A DNA stretch of 64,000 bases from NCBI GenBank assembly GCA_910587235.1, contig CAJUKD010000005.1, positions 1 through 64,000 of the forward strand, given 5' to 3'. The position numbers and the translations under genes were made by a program. Of the stretch, positions 1-7,263 are shown piece by piece (positions within the stretch are counted from its first letter, which is position 1; the number at the start of each line of letters is the position of its first letter). The notes beneath the pieces were generated by a model that had not been told where the DNA came from, ran no database searches, and was given only the letters and a program-made list of their open reading frames with translations. This DNA comes from an uncultured Muribaculaceae bacterium (lineage in GTDB: Bacteria; Bacteroidota; Bacteroidia; Bacteroidales; Muribaculaceae).

Positions 1-26
1 GGGGCAAGCTTATTTTGACGAGGGGG

Positions 27-419
27 TCAATTTTTTCCCGCCGACAGGGGGCAATCTGCACCGACTTTTCCATCAACTATGTCATCGAACCATTTGTCTT
101 GAGCTCGGAGCCGAAACATCGCCAAGCACCCGCAGTCAAGGCCATCCAACGGGAACATCAGGCAGGTAAGATTTTCCTGGTATGCGTTACTACCCGTAAG
201 CCCGTAGTGCGCATTCATGTCAGCACCCGTGAATGTTATGAACCTGGTCGGCTTTCCGATTCCGAATTCTTCAAGAAGCTGCGTGTAGCCTGCCGTCCAT
301 TCAGCGAGTTCTCCGCCGCAGCCTATTATTGTGTAGTAGCTGCCCGCATAGGCCGCGTTGAAAATCTCCTCACGGTTGATGTCGTTGATTTTGATTACTT
401 TTGTCATTGTCTCACTCAT
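27..419 (-). CDS. Hypothetical protein, 130 aa, mobile-element operon
   Basis: I do not recognise this protein. It is a soluble 130-residue polypeptide with no signal peptide or membrane segment. The middle is rich in Gly and aromatic residues (YYTIIGCGGELAEW) and the C-terminal half carries several Cys residues (CLMFPL, DCGCLAMF). It is the third gene of a leftward group that starts at the divergent promoter near 945, which suggests early phage or integrative-element functions. The start at 419 is kept because ATG follows an A-rich stretch; an internal Met five residues on (MTKVIKI) is an alternative. The overlapping rightward reading frame is considered a shadow. Confidence 0.6.
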   Translation of the reverse strand: MSETMTKVIKINDINREEIFNAAYAGSYYTIIGCGGELAEWTAGYTQLLEEFGIGKPTRFITFTGADMNAHYGLTGSNAYQENLTCLMFPLDGLDCGCLAMFRLRAQDKWFDDIVDGKVGADCPLSAGKN

Positions 420-430
420 AATTTCTTAAA

Positions 431-657
431 TTAAAATTCCGGGCACCTGCTGTAGGTGTTTATAAACTCTGTTCCGTTGAGCTGCATCTCACAGATTGAA
501 GTGTCGCTTATGTATTCGCCGCTTTTCTCTGCCTTTTTAGAGCCTCCGCAATCGCTTTCTCAGCATCTCCACGAGAGGTGAAGATTCGTGAGAAATGAAA
601 GTCACTGTGCCATATCTTGGCCACGTAAACTGTTGCTGCTGATTTTGTCTTACTCAT
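431..657 (-). CDS. Small hypothetical protein, frameshifted (49 aa as read, 75 aa conceptual)
   Basis: Read directly, ATG at 657 opens a 49-codon frame ending with TAA at 508-510. Its ATG overlaps the stop of the upstream gene (ATGAGTAA, 8 bases), typical of translational coupling. The last residues of this frame look unnatural (KRQRKAANT). Shifting by -1 at the A5 run (T5 on the + strand, 534-538) continues as KKAEKSGEYISDTS and further to a stop at 431-433, giving a coherent 75-residue protein. The local context read in frame is CTA-AAA-AGG. So this is either a gene broken by a one-base homopolymer loss, a sequencing error, or a programmed -1 frameshift. The function is unknown. Confidence 0.5.
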
Positions 658-877
658 GGTCGTCTTGCTTTATTTCGGTGAATATCGGCTTCAAGGAGCA
701 GCCGTGGGCACACATCAGCCGGCGGATAAGGTTCTCCACATAGAAGTCCGGCGCTGTGAACACTATACCGTCTTCTTCGGTGTAGCTGAAGGAAACTCCG
801 TCCATCATCAGCACGAAGGCAACCTTGTGCTTGACGCTCTGCGTCTGCCATTCCTTGATTTCGTCGTTGCCGCTCAT
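650..877 (-). CDS. Hypothetical protein, 75 aa
   Basis: A small acidic protein of unknown function, first gene of the leftward operon. It begins MSGNDEIKEWQ and contains a hydrophobic strand-rich segment (VAFVLMMDGVSFSY) followed by FYVENLIRRLMCAHGC. It has no recognisable domain. The stop overlaps the ATG of the next gene by 8 bases. Transcription probably starts near 940 from the leftward promoter at 946-976, giving a leader of about 60 bases. Position opposite a repressor gene suggests an early gene of a temperate element. Confidence 0.6.
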   Translation of the reverse strand: MSGNDEIKEWQTQSVKHKVAFVLMMDGVSFSYTEEDGIVFTAPDFYVENLIRRLMCAHGCSLKPIFTEIKQDDHE

Positions 878-886
878 ATCTTTTGA

Positions 887-918
887 TTTGTTAAAATGGC
901 CGAATTTTTGTATCTTTG
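887..918 (+). promoter_or_regulatory. Rightward Bacteroidetes-type promoter of the XRE repressor gene
   Basis: TTTG at 887-890, 20 bases, then TATCTTTG at 911-918. This fits the TTTG/TAnnTTTG pattern of the Bacteroidetes primary sigma factor. The predicted start, near 924, falls at the left edge of the dyad at 925-940. Confidence 0.7.
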
Positions 919-924
919 GCCGCC

Positions 925-940
925 TGTTCCATTTGGAACA
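925..940. promoter_or_regulatory. Dyad operator between face-to-face promoters
   Basis: TGTTCC-ATTT-GGAACA is a perfect 6-base inverted repeat with a 4-base centre. It lies exactly between two facing -7 boxes (TATCTTTG at 911-918 and CAAAGATA at 946-953), so the whole block reads as an interrupted palindrome. One repressor dimer here could cover both start sites. The XRE protein encoded at 1002 is the obvious candidate ligand (inference). Confidence 0.6.
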
Positions 941-945
941 CGCTG

Positions 946-976
946 CAAAGATAGATGAAAATTTTCAACTAACAAA
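946..976 (-). promoter_or_regulatory. Leftward Bacteroidetes-type promoter of the small-gene operon
   Basis: On the minus strand TTTG (976-973), 19 bases, then TATCTTTG (953-946). Predicted start is near 940, at the right edge of the dyad. A direct repeat AAATTTTCAAC at 959-969 and 989-999 (30 bases apart) flanks the upstream side and may be a second protein-binding element. Confidence 0.7.
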
Positions 977-1001
977 ATTTTAATCCGTAAATTTTCAACC
1001 G

Positions 1002-1511
1002 ATGTGTAAAATTCTCCCCCGAATAAAGGAATTAGCCCTCCACGAGGGCATTACAATAGGTGCTCTTGAGCGGGCTATTGGAGCCAGCAAGGGAGTATTA
1101 TCCCGTGCCATTAGCAACGGCACCGACATACAATCTAAATGGATTCAAGCAATAGTTGAAAATTATCCCCAATATTCTGCCCAATGGCTTCTAACTGGCA
1201 TGGGCGAAATGACCGTGACCCCCACCATAGCATCTAAAGAGGCCTCAAAAAACGACCCTGAAATAACAAAATCAGAATCTTCACCAATCCTTGTTAATGT
1301 GCCCTTAGAAGTTCATAATAATATGATTAACCTATACGAAGACAAGATTCAATCAAAAGATCAGGAAATTGGAAATCTCCGTGAGGAGATAGGCAAACTG
1401 AAGGCAACGATTGCAATACTGGAGAAAGAGAAAGAACAAATGCAGGAGCAGGACGCAAAAAACATCCAATCTTATGCCCGCTCTATGACGCCGGAAACTG
1501 TCGAGACTTGA
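1002..1511 (+). CDS. XRE-family helix-turn-helix repressor with C-terminal coiled coil
   Basis: A 169-residue DNA-binding protein. Residues 1-70 form an HTH of the phage repressor type (IKELALHEGITIGALERAIG ... SKGVLSRAI), ending with the QWLLTGMGEM motif common at the end of XRE domains in Bacteroidales. A linker follows (about 75-105), then a long heptad-like coiled coil (about 110-160, EIGNLREEIGKLKATIAILE). There is no S24 peptidase domain, so RecA-triggered self-cleavage is not expected; the coiled coil probably mediates oligomerisation. It is divergent from a small-gene operon, with a dyad operator between them, the layout of a CI-like switch. Its exact target is inferred. Confidence 0.8.
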   Translation: MCKILPRIKELALHEGITIGALERAIGASKGVLSRAISNGTDIQSKWIQAIVENYPQYSAQWLLTGMGEMTVTPTIASKEASKNDPEITKSESSPILVNVPLEVHNNMINLYEDKIQSKDQEIGNLREEIGKLKATIAILEKEKEQMQEQDAKNIQSYARSMTPETVET

Positions 1512-1966
1512 AACTTCTCAACCCATCCGAACTTTGGCAGCTAAGCCAACTGCCATGCCATCTAAATTGACCCCTCCACGCCACCCCTTGGCACCCCTCC
1601 GAACCCCTACCCTCCCCTCTTTCGGCTGCATCGCCTCGGAAGCTCTTGATTTTAGTCGGATTACCCCTCTGTATCTCCAAAAACATAGGGTATTTGCTTC
1701 GACTTGAAACGCCGTTTTTTGAAATCCATTCCGTTTTAACGGGCATTTTCACCCCCTCAGTTATTTGCCGACCGAAAACCCGAATTTGTCACTCCAAACT
1801 TTTGCAGTTGTCACACCAAACTGTCACACCAAACCGTCACACCAAGTGTCACACCAAACCCAAAACACCCCTCTTTTGGGCATAAAAATAGGGCAACCGC
1901 CGAGGTCACCCTACCCTATTCTTACCATGGCATTAAAACGCCGTCAGAACCGCCCTATAACGCCAT
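1512..1966. other. Non-coding stretch with direct-repeat array
   Basis: No convincing gene. The left half is C-rich (CCCCTCC, CACCCC tracts). The right half holds the GTCACACCAAAC array listed separately. A leftward open frame at 1483-1752 has an ordinary N-terminal half but its rest is Gly/Arg-rich translation of C tracts, so it is not called. Confidence 0.5.
1788..1859. repeat. Iteron-like direct repeats, GTCACACCAAAC
   Basis: Five copies in the same orientation: 1788-1799 (GTCACTCCAAAC), 1810-1821, 1823-1834, 1836-1845 (shortened) and 1848-1859. Start-to-start distances are 22, 13, 13 and 12 bases. A sixth, single-mismatch copy (GTCACGCCAAAC) lies at 2461-2472. The spacing is far too short for CRISPR. 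Arrays like this are typical of Rep or recombinase binding, but no such gene is visible here. Confidence 0.75.
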
Positions 1967-2203
1967 TCAATCATCAGAACCGTGGCTACCACCGCGAGGG
2001 CTCGTTATAAGCGTAGATTGCTTGATTATAGCCTTTTTAGTCACTACGGTGCCGCCGCCGGACAATCCGGCGCGCCTCATGTAATCATAGCCCGCACCCA
2101 CCTCTTCTGCCGTCAGAACCGTGTAAATGGCCGCTATGGAGCCAAAATACAGGTCTTTCCGCTTACCTATCAGATGCACGTGTATCACTTTCGTCTGTCG
2201 CAT
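1967..2203 (-). CDS. Small conserved-looking hypothetical protein, 78 aa
   Basis: Begins MRQTKVIHVHLIGKRKDLYF and contains GSIAAIYTVLTAEEVG and a Gly-rich turn (AGLSGGGTVVTKKA). From memory this resembles a small protein family scattered through Bacteroidales accessory DNA; its function is unknown. The Met at 2203 is preferred over one 21 codons upstream because the upstream part overlaps a promoter: TATATTTG on the minus strand (2228-2221) with TTG 19 bases upstream (2250-2248), predicted start near 2213. The Ser/Gly-rich tail (after QSTLI) is probably disordered. Confidence 0.65.
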   Translation of the reverse strand: MRQTKVIHVHLIGKRKDLYFGSIAAIYTVLTAEEVGAGYDYMRRAGLSGGGTVVTKKAIIKQSTLITSPRGGSHGSDD

Positions 2204-2220
2204 AGTACGTAATTTTTCCG

Positions 2221-2250
2221 CAAATATACACATATAACCGCTATTTGCAA
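2221..2250 (-). promoter_or_regulatory. Promoter of the 78-residue protein gene
   Basis: Minus strand TTG (2250-2248), 19 bases, TATATTTG (2228-2221). The ATG at 2203 would sit about 10 bases after the predicted start. Confidence 0.55.
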
Positions 2251-2266
2251 CCTTTTCAACATACAA

Positions 2267-2873
2267 ATTTATGGAATAGCCATTAAATAAGCCGGCGCGG
2301 AGCCGACTATACCACCCGGTTCAACGCCGTTAATGAAGCGCGATGTAAACGCAAGGAAACCCCACGTAAGCCCAGCGTAAACCAGAGCCGCTCCCCTACC
2401 CCTCAAACGTAAACCAAACGTAAGCCCATGTAAACTTTCGCACGTTTCGTTTTAATTCTTGTCACGCCAAACATTCGCCCGTAACTCATTGACATCAAAA
2501 GCATTTACCCCAAAATCCGGCCATCACGCCATCGACCGCTTCGTTCTGTGCCCGGTAACTCTTTTCGTAACTTCAGAATGCAAAACTACAAATTCTTCAT
2601 AATTTTCAGCGCATAAAAAAACGAACACACACACCATAGACATTCAGATATCATATATACCCTTTACCCGGCACTCAAGCCGTCGCTACATACCTTGTAT
2701 CTCGTCTTATCCATACTACCAATGTGAATGATTGCAAAGTCGTGCCAAGACACGCCTACCGATACCTAAGCTTCCGCTTCATATATAAAGATGTTACGGC
2801 AGGTCCCTACAAGACTACTCACTATAAATTAAACGAACTATCCTTATCTTTTCGCCCAACAAAAAACAAAAGT
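2267..2873. other. Long non-coding stretch upstream of dnaE
   Basis: No credible gene. It contains the phased GTAARCC array (2344-2435), an outlying GTCACGCCAAAC copy (2461-2472), a lone leftward -7-like box (CAAAACTA at 2581-2588) and AT-rich DNA up to the dnaE promoters. It probably marks the junction between accessory DNA and the core chromosome. Confidence 0.5.
2344..2435. repeat. Helically phased GTAARCC motif array
   Basis: Six same-strand copies of YGTAARCC-like sequence start at 2344 (TGTAAACG), 2365 (CGTAAGCC), 2376 (CGTAAACC), 2408 (CGTAAACC), 2419 (CGTAAGCC) and 2429 (TGTAAACT). Distances are 21, 11, 32, 11 and 10 bases, all close to multiples of the 10.5-base helical turn, so all copies face the same side of the DNA. 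Confidence 0.7.
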
Positions 2874-2990
2874 TCAAATAAATTTGGCTTTGCTCTTGAT
2901 TTATGCGTATCTTTGACTTCTCCTTAGATACTTTCGCTCGGCAAAGCTCAAATAAATTTGGCTTTGCTCCCGACTTATGCGTATCTTTGA
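2874..2990 (+). promoter_or_regulatory. Tandem-duplicated dnaE promoter
   Basis: A 43-base unit occurs at 2874-2916 and again at 2948-2990 with 40 of 43 bases identical. Each copy carries TTTG (2883-2886; 2957-2960), 21 bases, and TATCTTTG (2908-2915; 2982-2989). The second start would fall at about 2994-2996, only a few bases before the dnaE ATG at 2998. Confidence 0.75.
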
Positions 2991-2997
2991 ACTTGCT

Positions 2998-5900
2998 ATG
3001 CGAAAATTTGTTCATCTACACGTCCACACCCAATATTCCCTCCTCGACGGCCAAGCCGCTATCGAGGACCTCGTAGACAAAGCTATTGCCGACGGCATGC
3101 CGGCTCTGGCAATAACCGACCATGGCAACATGTTCGGTATCAAAGAATTTTTCAACTATGTAAAGAAAAAGAACGGTAGCACGAAAAAAGCCATAAAGGC
3201 TGCTGAAGAGGCTCTGGACTCAGCCCGCAAGAACGGTGCAAGCGCAGAGGAAATAGCATCATGCGAAGCCGAGGTGGCAAAAAACAAAGCCAAGTACCTC
3301 AAACCTATAATAGGTTGCGAGATGTATGTGGCTCAAGATCGCCTGACAGAACATGTCGACAAAAAAGACACCGGACGACATCTCGTTGTACTGGCAAAAA
3401 ACAAAACCGGATACAAGAATCTTATAAAACTGGTATCCAAAGCCTGGACAAGCGGCTTCTACTCACACCCCCGAACCGACAAACATGAACTTGCCGCCCA
3501 TCGCGAAGGCCTGATAATAAGTTCAGCCTGCCTTGGCGGAGAAATACCACGGCTTCTGCTCAACGGGAATTACGAAGAGGCAGACCGTCAGGTTAAATGG
3601 TGGCACGACACTTTCGGCGACGACTATTATCTCGAATTACAACGCCATAAAGCGACTAAAACCAACGCCAACCACCAGACTTACGAACTCCAGATATCAA
3701 TAGAAGGAAAAATTCTTGAGCTTGCGAAAAAACATGGCATCAAGGTTGTGGCCACCAACGACTCCCACTTTGTAAACGAAGAGGATGCCGAAGCCCACGA
3801 CCGCCTTATCTGTCTGGCGACCAACAAGTATCTGAACGACGAAGGCCGTATGCTCTATTCCAAACAGGAATGGCTTAAAAGCACCACAGAGATGAGCACG
3901 CTCTTCGAGGATATACCCGAGGCTATAGACAACACACTCGAGGTGGCATCCAAAGTCGAAGAATACGACATCGACCATGCTCCTATCATGCCTAACTTCG
4001 CAATTCCGGCTGACTTCGGAACCGAAGAAGAGTACCGCTCCAGAATCACCGAAAAAGAACTTTTCGACGAATTCACACGCGACGAAAACGGAAATGTAGT
4101 ACTATCCGATGAAGATGCCCACGACAAAATAAAGAAACTCGGCGGGTATGAAAAATTGTACCGTATAAAATTCGAGGCTGATTATCTGCGGAAAATCACT
4201 TACGAAGGCGCCGCACGACGTTACGGCACACCATTGTCGCCGGAAATAGACGAACGGATCAACTTCGAGCTACATATAATGAAAACCATGGGTTTTCCGG
4301 GATACTTTCTTATCGTTGAAGACTTTATCCGCGTAGGTCGCGAACAACTCGGCGTAAGCATAGGCCCCGGCCGAGGCTCCGCGGCAGGGTCGGTTGTGGC
4401 ATACTGTCTGGGGATCACACAGATAGATCCGCTGAAGTATGATCTGCTTTTCGAACGCTTCCTCAATCCCGACCGTATATCACTTCCCGATATCGATATA
4501 GACTTCGACGATGACGGGCGCGAAGACGTTCTCCGTTACGTCACCCAACGCTATGGCGAAGACAACGTAGCACACATTATCACCTACGGCACCATGGCTG
4601 CAAAACTGGCCATCAAGGACGTGGCACGCGTCAGCCGCCTGCCTTTGCCTGAAAGCAACCGTCTGGCAAAGATGATTCCCGCCCGAATGCCGGTTGTCAA
4701 CGGCAAAGAGTTAAAGCCTACTCTGAAAAACTGCTACGAATACATCGACGAGTTCAAAAAAGAACTCGAAGGCAACAATGCTCCGGTGATAGACACGCTA
4801 AAATATGCGCGCCAGCTTGAAGGTAACGTCCGCAATGTAGGCGTACATGCCTGCGGTGTCATAATATGCCGCGACGACATAACCGACTGGGTTCCGGTAA
4901 GCACCGCCACAGACAAAAAGGACGGCAAGATACTCGTAACACAATACGAAGGCCGCGTAATCGAGGAAACAGGCCTTATAAAAATGGACTTCCTCGGCCT
5001 GAAAACCCTATCCATCATCAAGGAAGCGGTGGCGAACATCCTCCACACCCGAGGCTTCAAACTCGACATCGATTCCATACCCATCGACGACCCCAAGACA
5101 TACGAACTTTACAGCAAGGGGCAAACCATAGGCACATTCCAGTTCGAGTCGACCGGTATGCAGAAGTATCTCCGCGAACTTCAGCCTACGGCATTCGAGG
5201 ATCTCATAGCCATGAACGCCCTCTACCGTCCCGGGCCTATGGACTACATACCCGACTTCATCAAACGAAAACACGGCGAGTCACCCATTGTCTACGACAT
5301 TCCGGAAATGGAAATGTACCTTAAAGACACTTACGGCGTGACGGTGTATCAGGAACAGGTCATGCTACTGTCGCGACTGCTGGCCGACTTCACCCGCGGC
5401 GAAAGCGACACCTTGCGCAAAGCCATGGGTAAAAAACTTATCGACAAGATGAATCAGCTTAAGGGCAAATTCCTTGCCGGAGGACAGAAAAAAGGCCATA
5501 AAGCCGACGTGCTCGAGAAGATATGGGCCGACTGGGAAAAATTCGCATCCTACGCGTTCAACAAAAGTCACGCCACCTGCTACAGCTGGGTAGCATTCCA
5601 GACCGCCTACCTCAAAGCCAACTACCCTTCGGAGTATATGGCTGCCGTACTTAGCCGAAACCTCACCGACATCACCAAGTTGACATTCTACATGGACGAA
5701 TGCAAAGCCATGCGGATCAACGTAAAAGGCCCCGACGTCAATGAATCGTTCAGCTCATTCAGCGTCAACGCCAACGGCGACATACGCTTCGGCCTTTCAG
5801 CCATAAAAGGCATAGGCGTGAATGTGGTGAAAGAAATTATCGACGAACGCAACCGCGGCGGCGAATTCAAGGATATATACGATTTTGTGGAACGAGTACC

Positions 5901-6834
5901 CGCCGGCGCAATCAACCGCCGCGTATTCGACAACCTCGTGCTTGCAGGCGCTTTCGACTGCTTCACCGAACACAGGCGGGAAGACCTCGTCGCCGACAGT
6001 TTCCGCTCCGGTGAAACGGTGGACGAACAACTGTTGCGCTACGGGGCGCAGCATCAGAACGCAATGAAAATGCAGGAAGCATCTCTTTTCGGATTCGACG
6101 ACGAAGAAATGCGCGCGTCAAGCCGCCCGCCAATTCCGCACGTTGCCGAATGGCCACAGATCATGAGGCTCGACAAAGAACGCGAACTGGTGGGGATGTA
6201 CCTGTCGGCACACCCGCTCGACCCATACTTCATCGAGCTAAACTACGGCATGTCGTGCTCGATGAAAGACAAAAACGACATCACCGGCAAAGACGGCCAG
6301 ACCGTAACTTTCGGCGGCATGGTCATTTCCAACGAATCGAAGATGACACAATCAGGCTACGAAATGGCCATCGTCAAGCTCGAAGATTTCAGCGGAGCAG
6401 GCGATTTCACGCTATTCGGACGCAAAAAAGCCGAACTCCAGCATCTCTGCCAGGTCGGCGACGCCATTGTAGTCACAGCACGATTTGCAACCAACTCACG
6501 TACAGGACAAATGCGCCTTAACGTAGAAAACGTGCGCCCGCTGGCCGAAATGCGGGGACATCTCGTAAACGGCATTTCAATACACCTCAACAGCGATCAG
6601 TTCGACGACAATCTTGAGCGCTTTTTCGCCGAACACGACGCACCGCAGGACAACACAGCCGAAGCGGAAGGAACTGCGCCCGAAGCCGTACCGGTAGATT
6701 TCGTGGTGTTCGAACCCGTCATAAACCGCCGCATAAAACTCAACTCGGCCATACGCCTGCCACTGACCCGGAAAATACTCGACATCATTGAGAACGACCT
6801 CGGACTCGAATACTCCATCCAACGTGCATCATAA
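2998..6834 (+). CDS. dnaE: DNA polymerase III alpha subunit
   Basis: Catalytic subunit of the replicative polymerase. The 1278 residues are of normal length for Bacteroidetes DnaE. The N-terminal PHP domain starts at once (FVHLHVHTQYSLLDG, then ALAITDHGNMFG). The polymerase core carries the Gly-Ser loop (GPGRGSAAGS) and the DIDIDFDDDGR catalytic aspartates near residues 500-510. Later come the tandem HhH region, the beta-clamp-binding part and a C-terminal OB fold (VTFGGMVISNESK). An ATG 21 bases upstream (2977) is in frame but lies inside the -7 box of the proximal promoter, so 2998 is chosen; the transcript is then almost leaderless. It is followed by trxA 56 bases on. Confidence 0.97.
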   Translation: MRKFVHLHVHTQYSLLDGQAAIEDLVDKAIADGMPALAITDHGNMFGIKEFFNYVKKKNGSTKKAIKAAEEALDSARKNGASAEEIASCEAEVAKNKAKYLKPIIGCEMYVAQDRLTEHVDKKDTGRHLVVLAKNKTGYKNLIKLVSKAWTSGFYSHPRTDKHELAAHREGLIISSACLGGEIPRLLLNGNYEEADRQVKWWHDTFGDDYYLELQRHKATKTNANHQTYELQISIEGKILELAKKHGIKVVATNDSHFVNEEDAEAHDRLICLATNKYLNDEGRMLYSKQEWLKSTTEMSTLFEDIPEAIDNTLEVASKVEEYDIDHAPIMPNFAIPADFGTEEEYRSRITEKELFDEFTRDENGNVVLSDEDAHDKIKKLGGYEKLYRIKFEADYLRKITYEGAARRYGTPLSPEIDERINFELHIMKTMGFPGYFLIVEDFIRVGREQLGVSIGPGRGSAAGSVVAYCLGITQIDPLKYDLLFERFLNPDRISLPDIDIDFDDDGREDVLRYVTQRYGEDNVAHIITYGTMAAKLAIKDVARVSRLPLPESNRLAKMIPARMPVVNGKELKPTLKNCYEYIDEFKKELEGNNAPVIDTLKYARQLEGNVRNVGVHACGVIICRDDITDWVPVSTATDKKDGKILVTQYEGRVIEETGLIKMDFLGLKTLSIIKEAVANILHTRGFKLDIDSIPIDDPKTYELYSKGQTIGTFQFESTGMQKYLRELQPTAFEDLIAMNALYRPGPMDYIPDFIKRKHGESPIVYDIPEMEMYLKDTYGVTVYQEQVMLLSRLLADFTRGESDTLRKAMGKKLIDKMNQLKGKFLAGGQKKGHKADVLEKIWADWEKFASYAFNKSHATCYSWVAFQTAYLKANYPSEYMAAVLSRNLTDITKLTFYMDECKAMRINVKGPDVNESFSSFSVNANGDIRFGLSAIKGIGVNVVKEIIDERNRGGEFKDIYDFVERVPAGAINRRVFDNLVLAGAFDCFTEHRREDLVADSFRSGETVDEQLLRYGAQHQNAMKMQEASLFGFDDEEMRASSRPPIPHVAEWPQIMRLDKERELVGMYLSAHPLDPYFIELNYGMSCSMKDKNDITGKDGQTVTFGGMVISNESKMTQSGYEMAIVKLEDFSGAGDFTLFGRKKAELQHLCQVGDAIVVTARFATNSRTGQMRLNVENVRPLAEMRGHLVNGISIHLNSDQFDDNLERFFAEHDAPQDNTAEAEGTAPEAVPVDFVVFEPVINRRIKLNSAIRLPLTRKILDIIENDLGLEYSIQRAS

Positions 6835-6890
6835 ACCGACAATATACTCAAACAAAAATCAAAAATATCAACACTTGAAAATCTAAAAAA

Positions 6891-7214
6891 ATGGCATTTA
6901 CATTCACTGACGCAAACGTCCGCGAAATCATCGCTCAAGGCGGACCCGTAGTTATCGATTTCTGGGCAACATGGTGTGGACCCTGTATGGCACTCGCACC
7001 CGTTGTCGAAAGCCTCGCAACCGAATTCGAAGGCCGCGCTATAATAGGAAAATACAATGTCGATGAAGAATCGGAATTCGGAGCCGAAAACCGCATCCGA
7101 AGCATTCCGACAATCCTTTTCTACAAAAACGGCGCCATAACACCGATTCGCCTCGTAGGCAGTCAGTCCGTAGAAACACTACGCGCCAAAATCGAGGAAC
7201 TCATAGCCCTCTGA
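6891..7214 (+). CDS. trxA: Thioredoxin
   Basis: A 107-residue cytoplasmic dithiol oxidoreductase. The active site WCGPC is at residues 28-32 and the cis-Pro loop is RSIPTI near residue 74. There is no signal peptide, so it acts in the cytoplasm, for example as reductant for ribonucleotide reductase. It lies 56 bases after dnaE with an A-rich spacer and is probably read from the same direction as dnaE. An M3 peptidase gene follows 49 bases later. Confidence 0.95.
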   Translation: MAFTFTDANVREIIAQGGPVVIDFWATWCGPCMALAPVVESLATEFEGRAIIGKYNVDEESEFGAENRIRSIPTILFYKNGAITPIRLVGSQSVETLRAKIEELIAL

Positions 7215-7263
7215 TCCGATAAGGCTATCTCCTTTTATAAATCAAAGCAACCAATCATAAACA

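Noticed and set aside
15..434. Rightward open frame of 139 codons at the left edge
   Set aside because: Fully antisense to the better supported leftward gene at 27-419, and its protein has no domain-like features.
1483..1752. Leftward open frame of 89 codons
   Set aside because: The C-terminal half is Gly/Arg-rich translation of C tracts, it overlaps the repressor gene, and no promoter was found; the N-terminal half alone looks normal, so doubt remains.
1788..1859. Possible CRISPR array
   Set aside because: Repeats are only 10-12 bases with spacers of 1-10 bases, and no cas gene is present.
2724..2927. Small rightward open frame before dnaE
   Set aside because: It runs through the promoter repeat and has no coding features.
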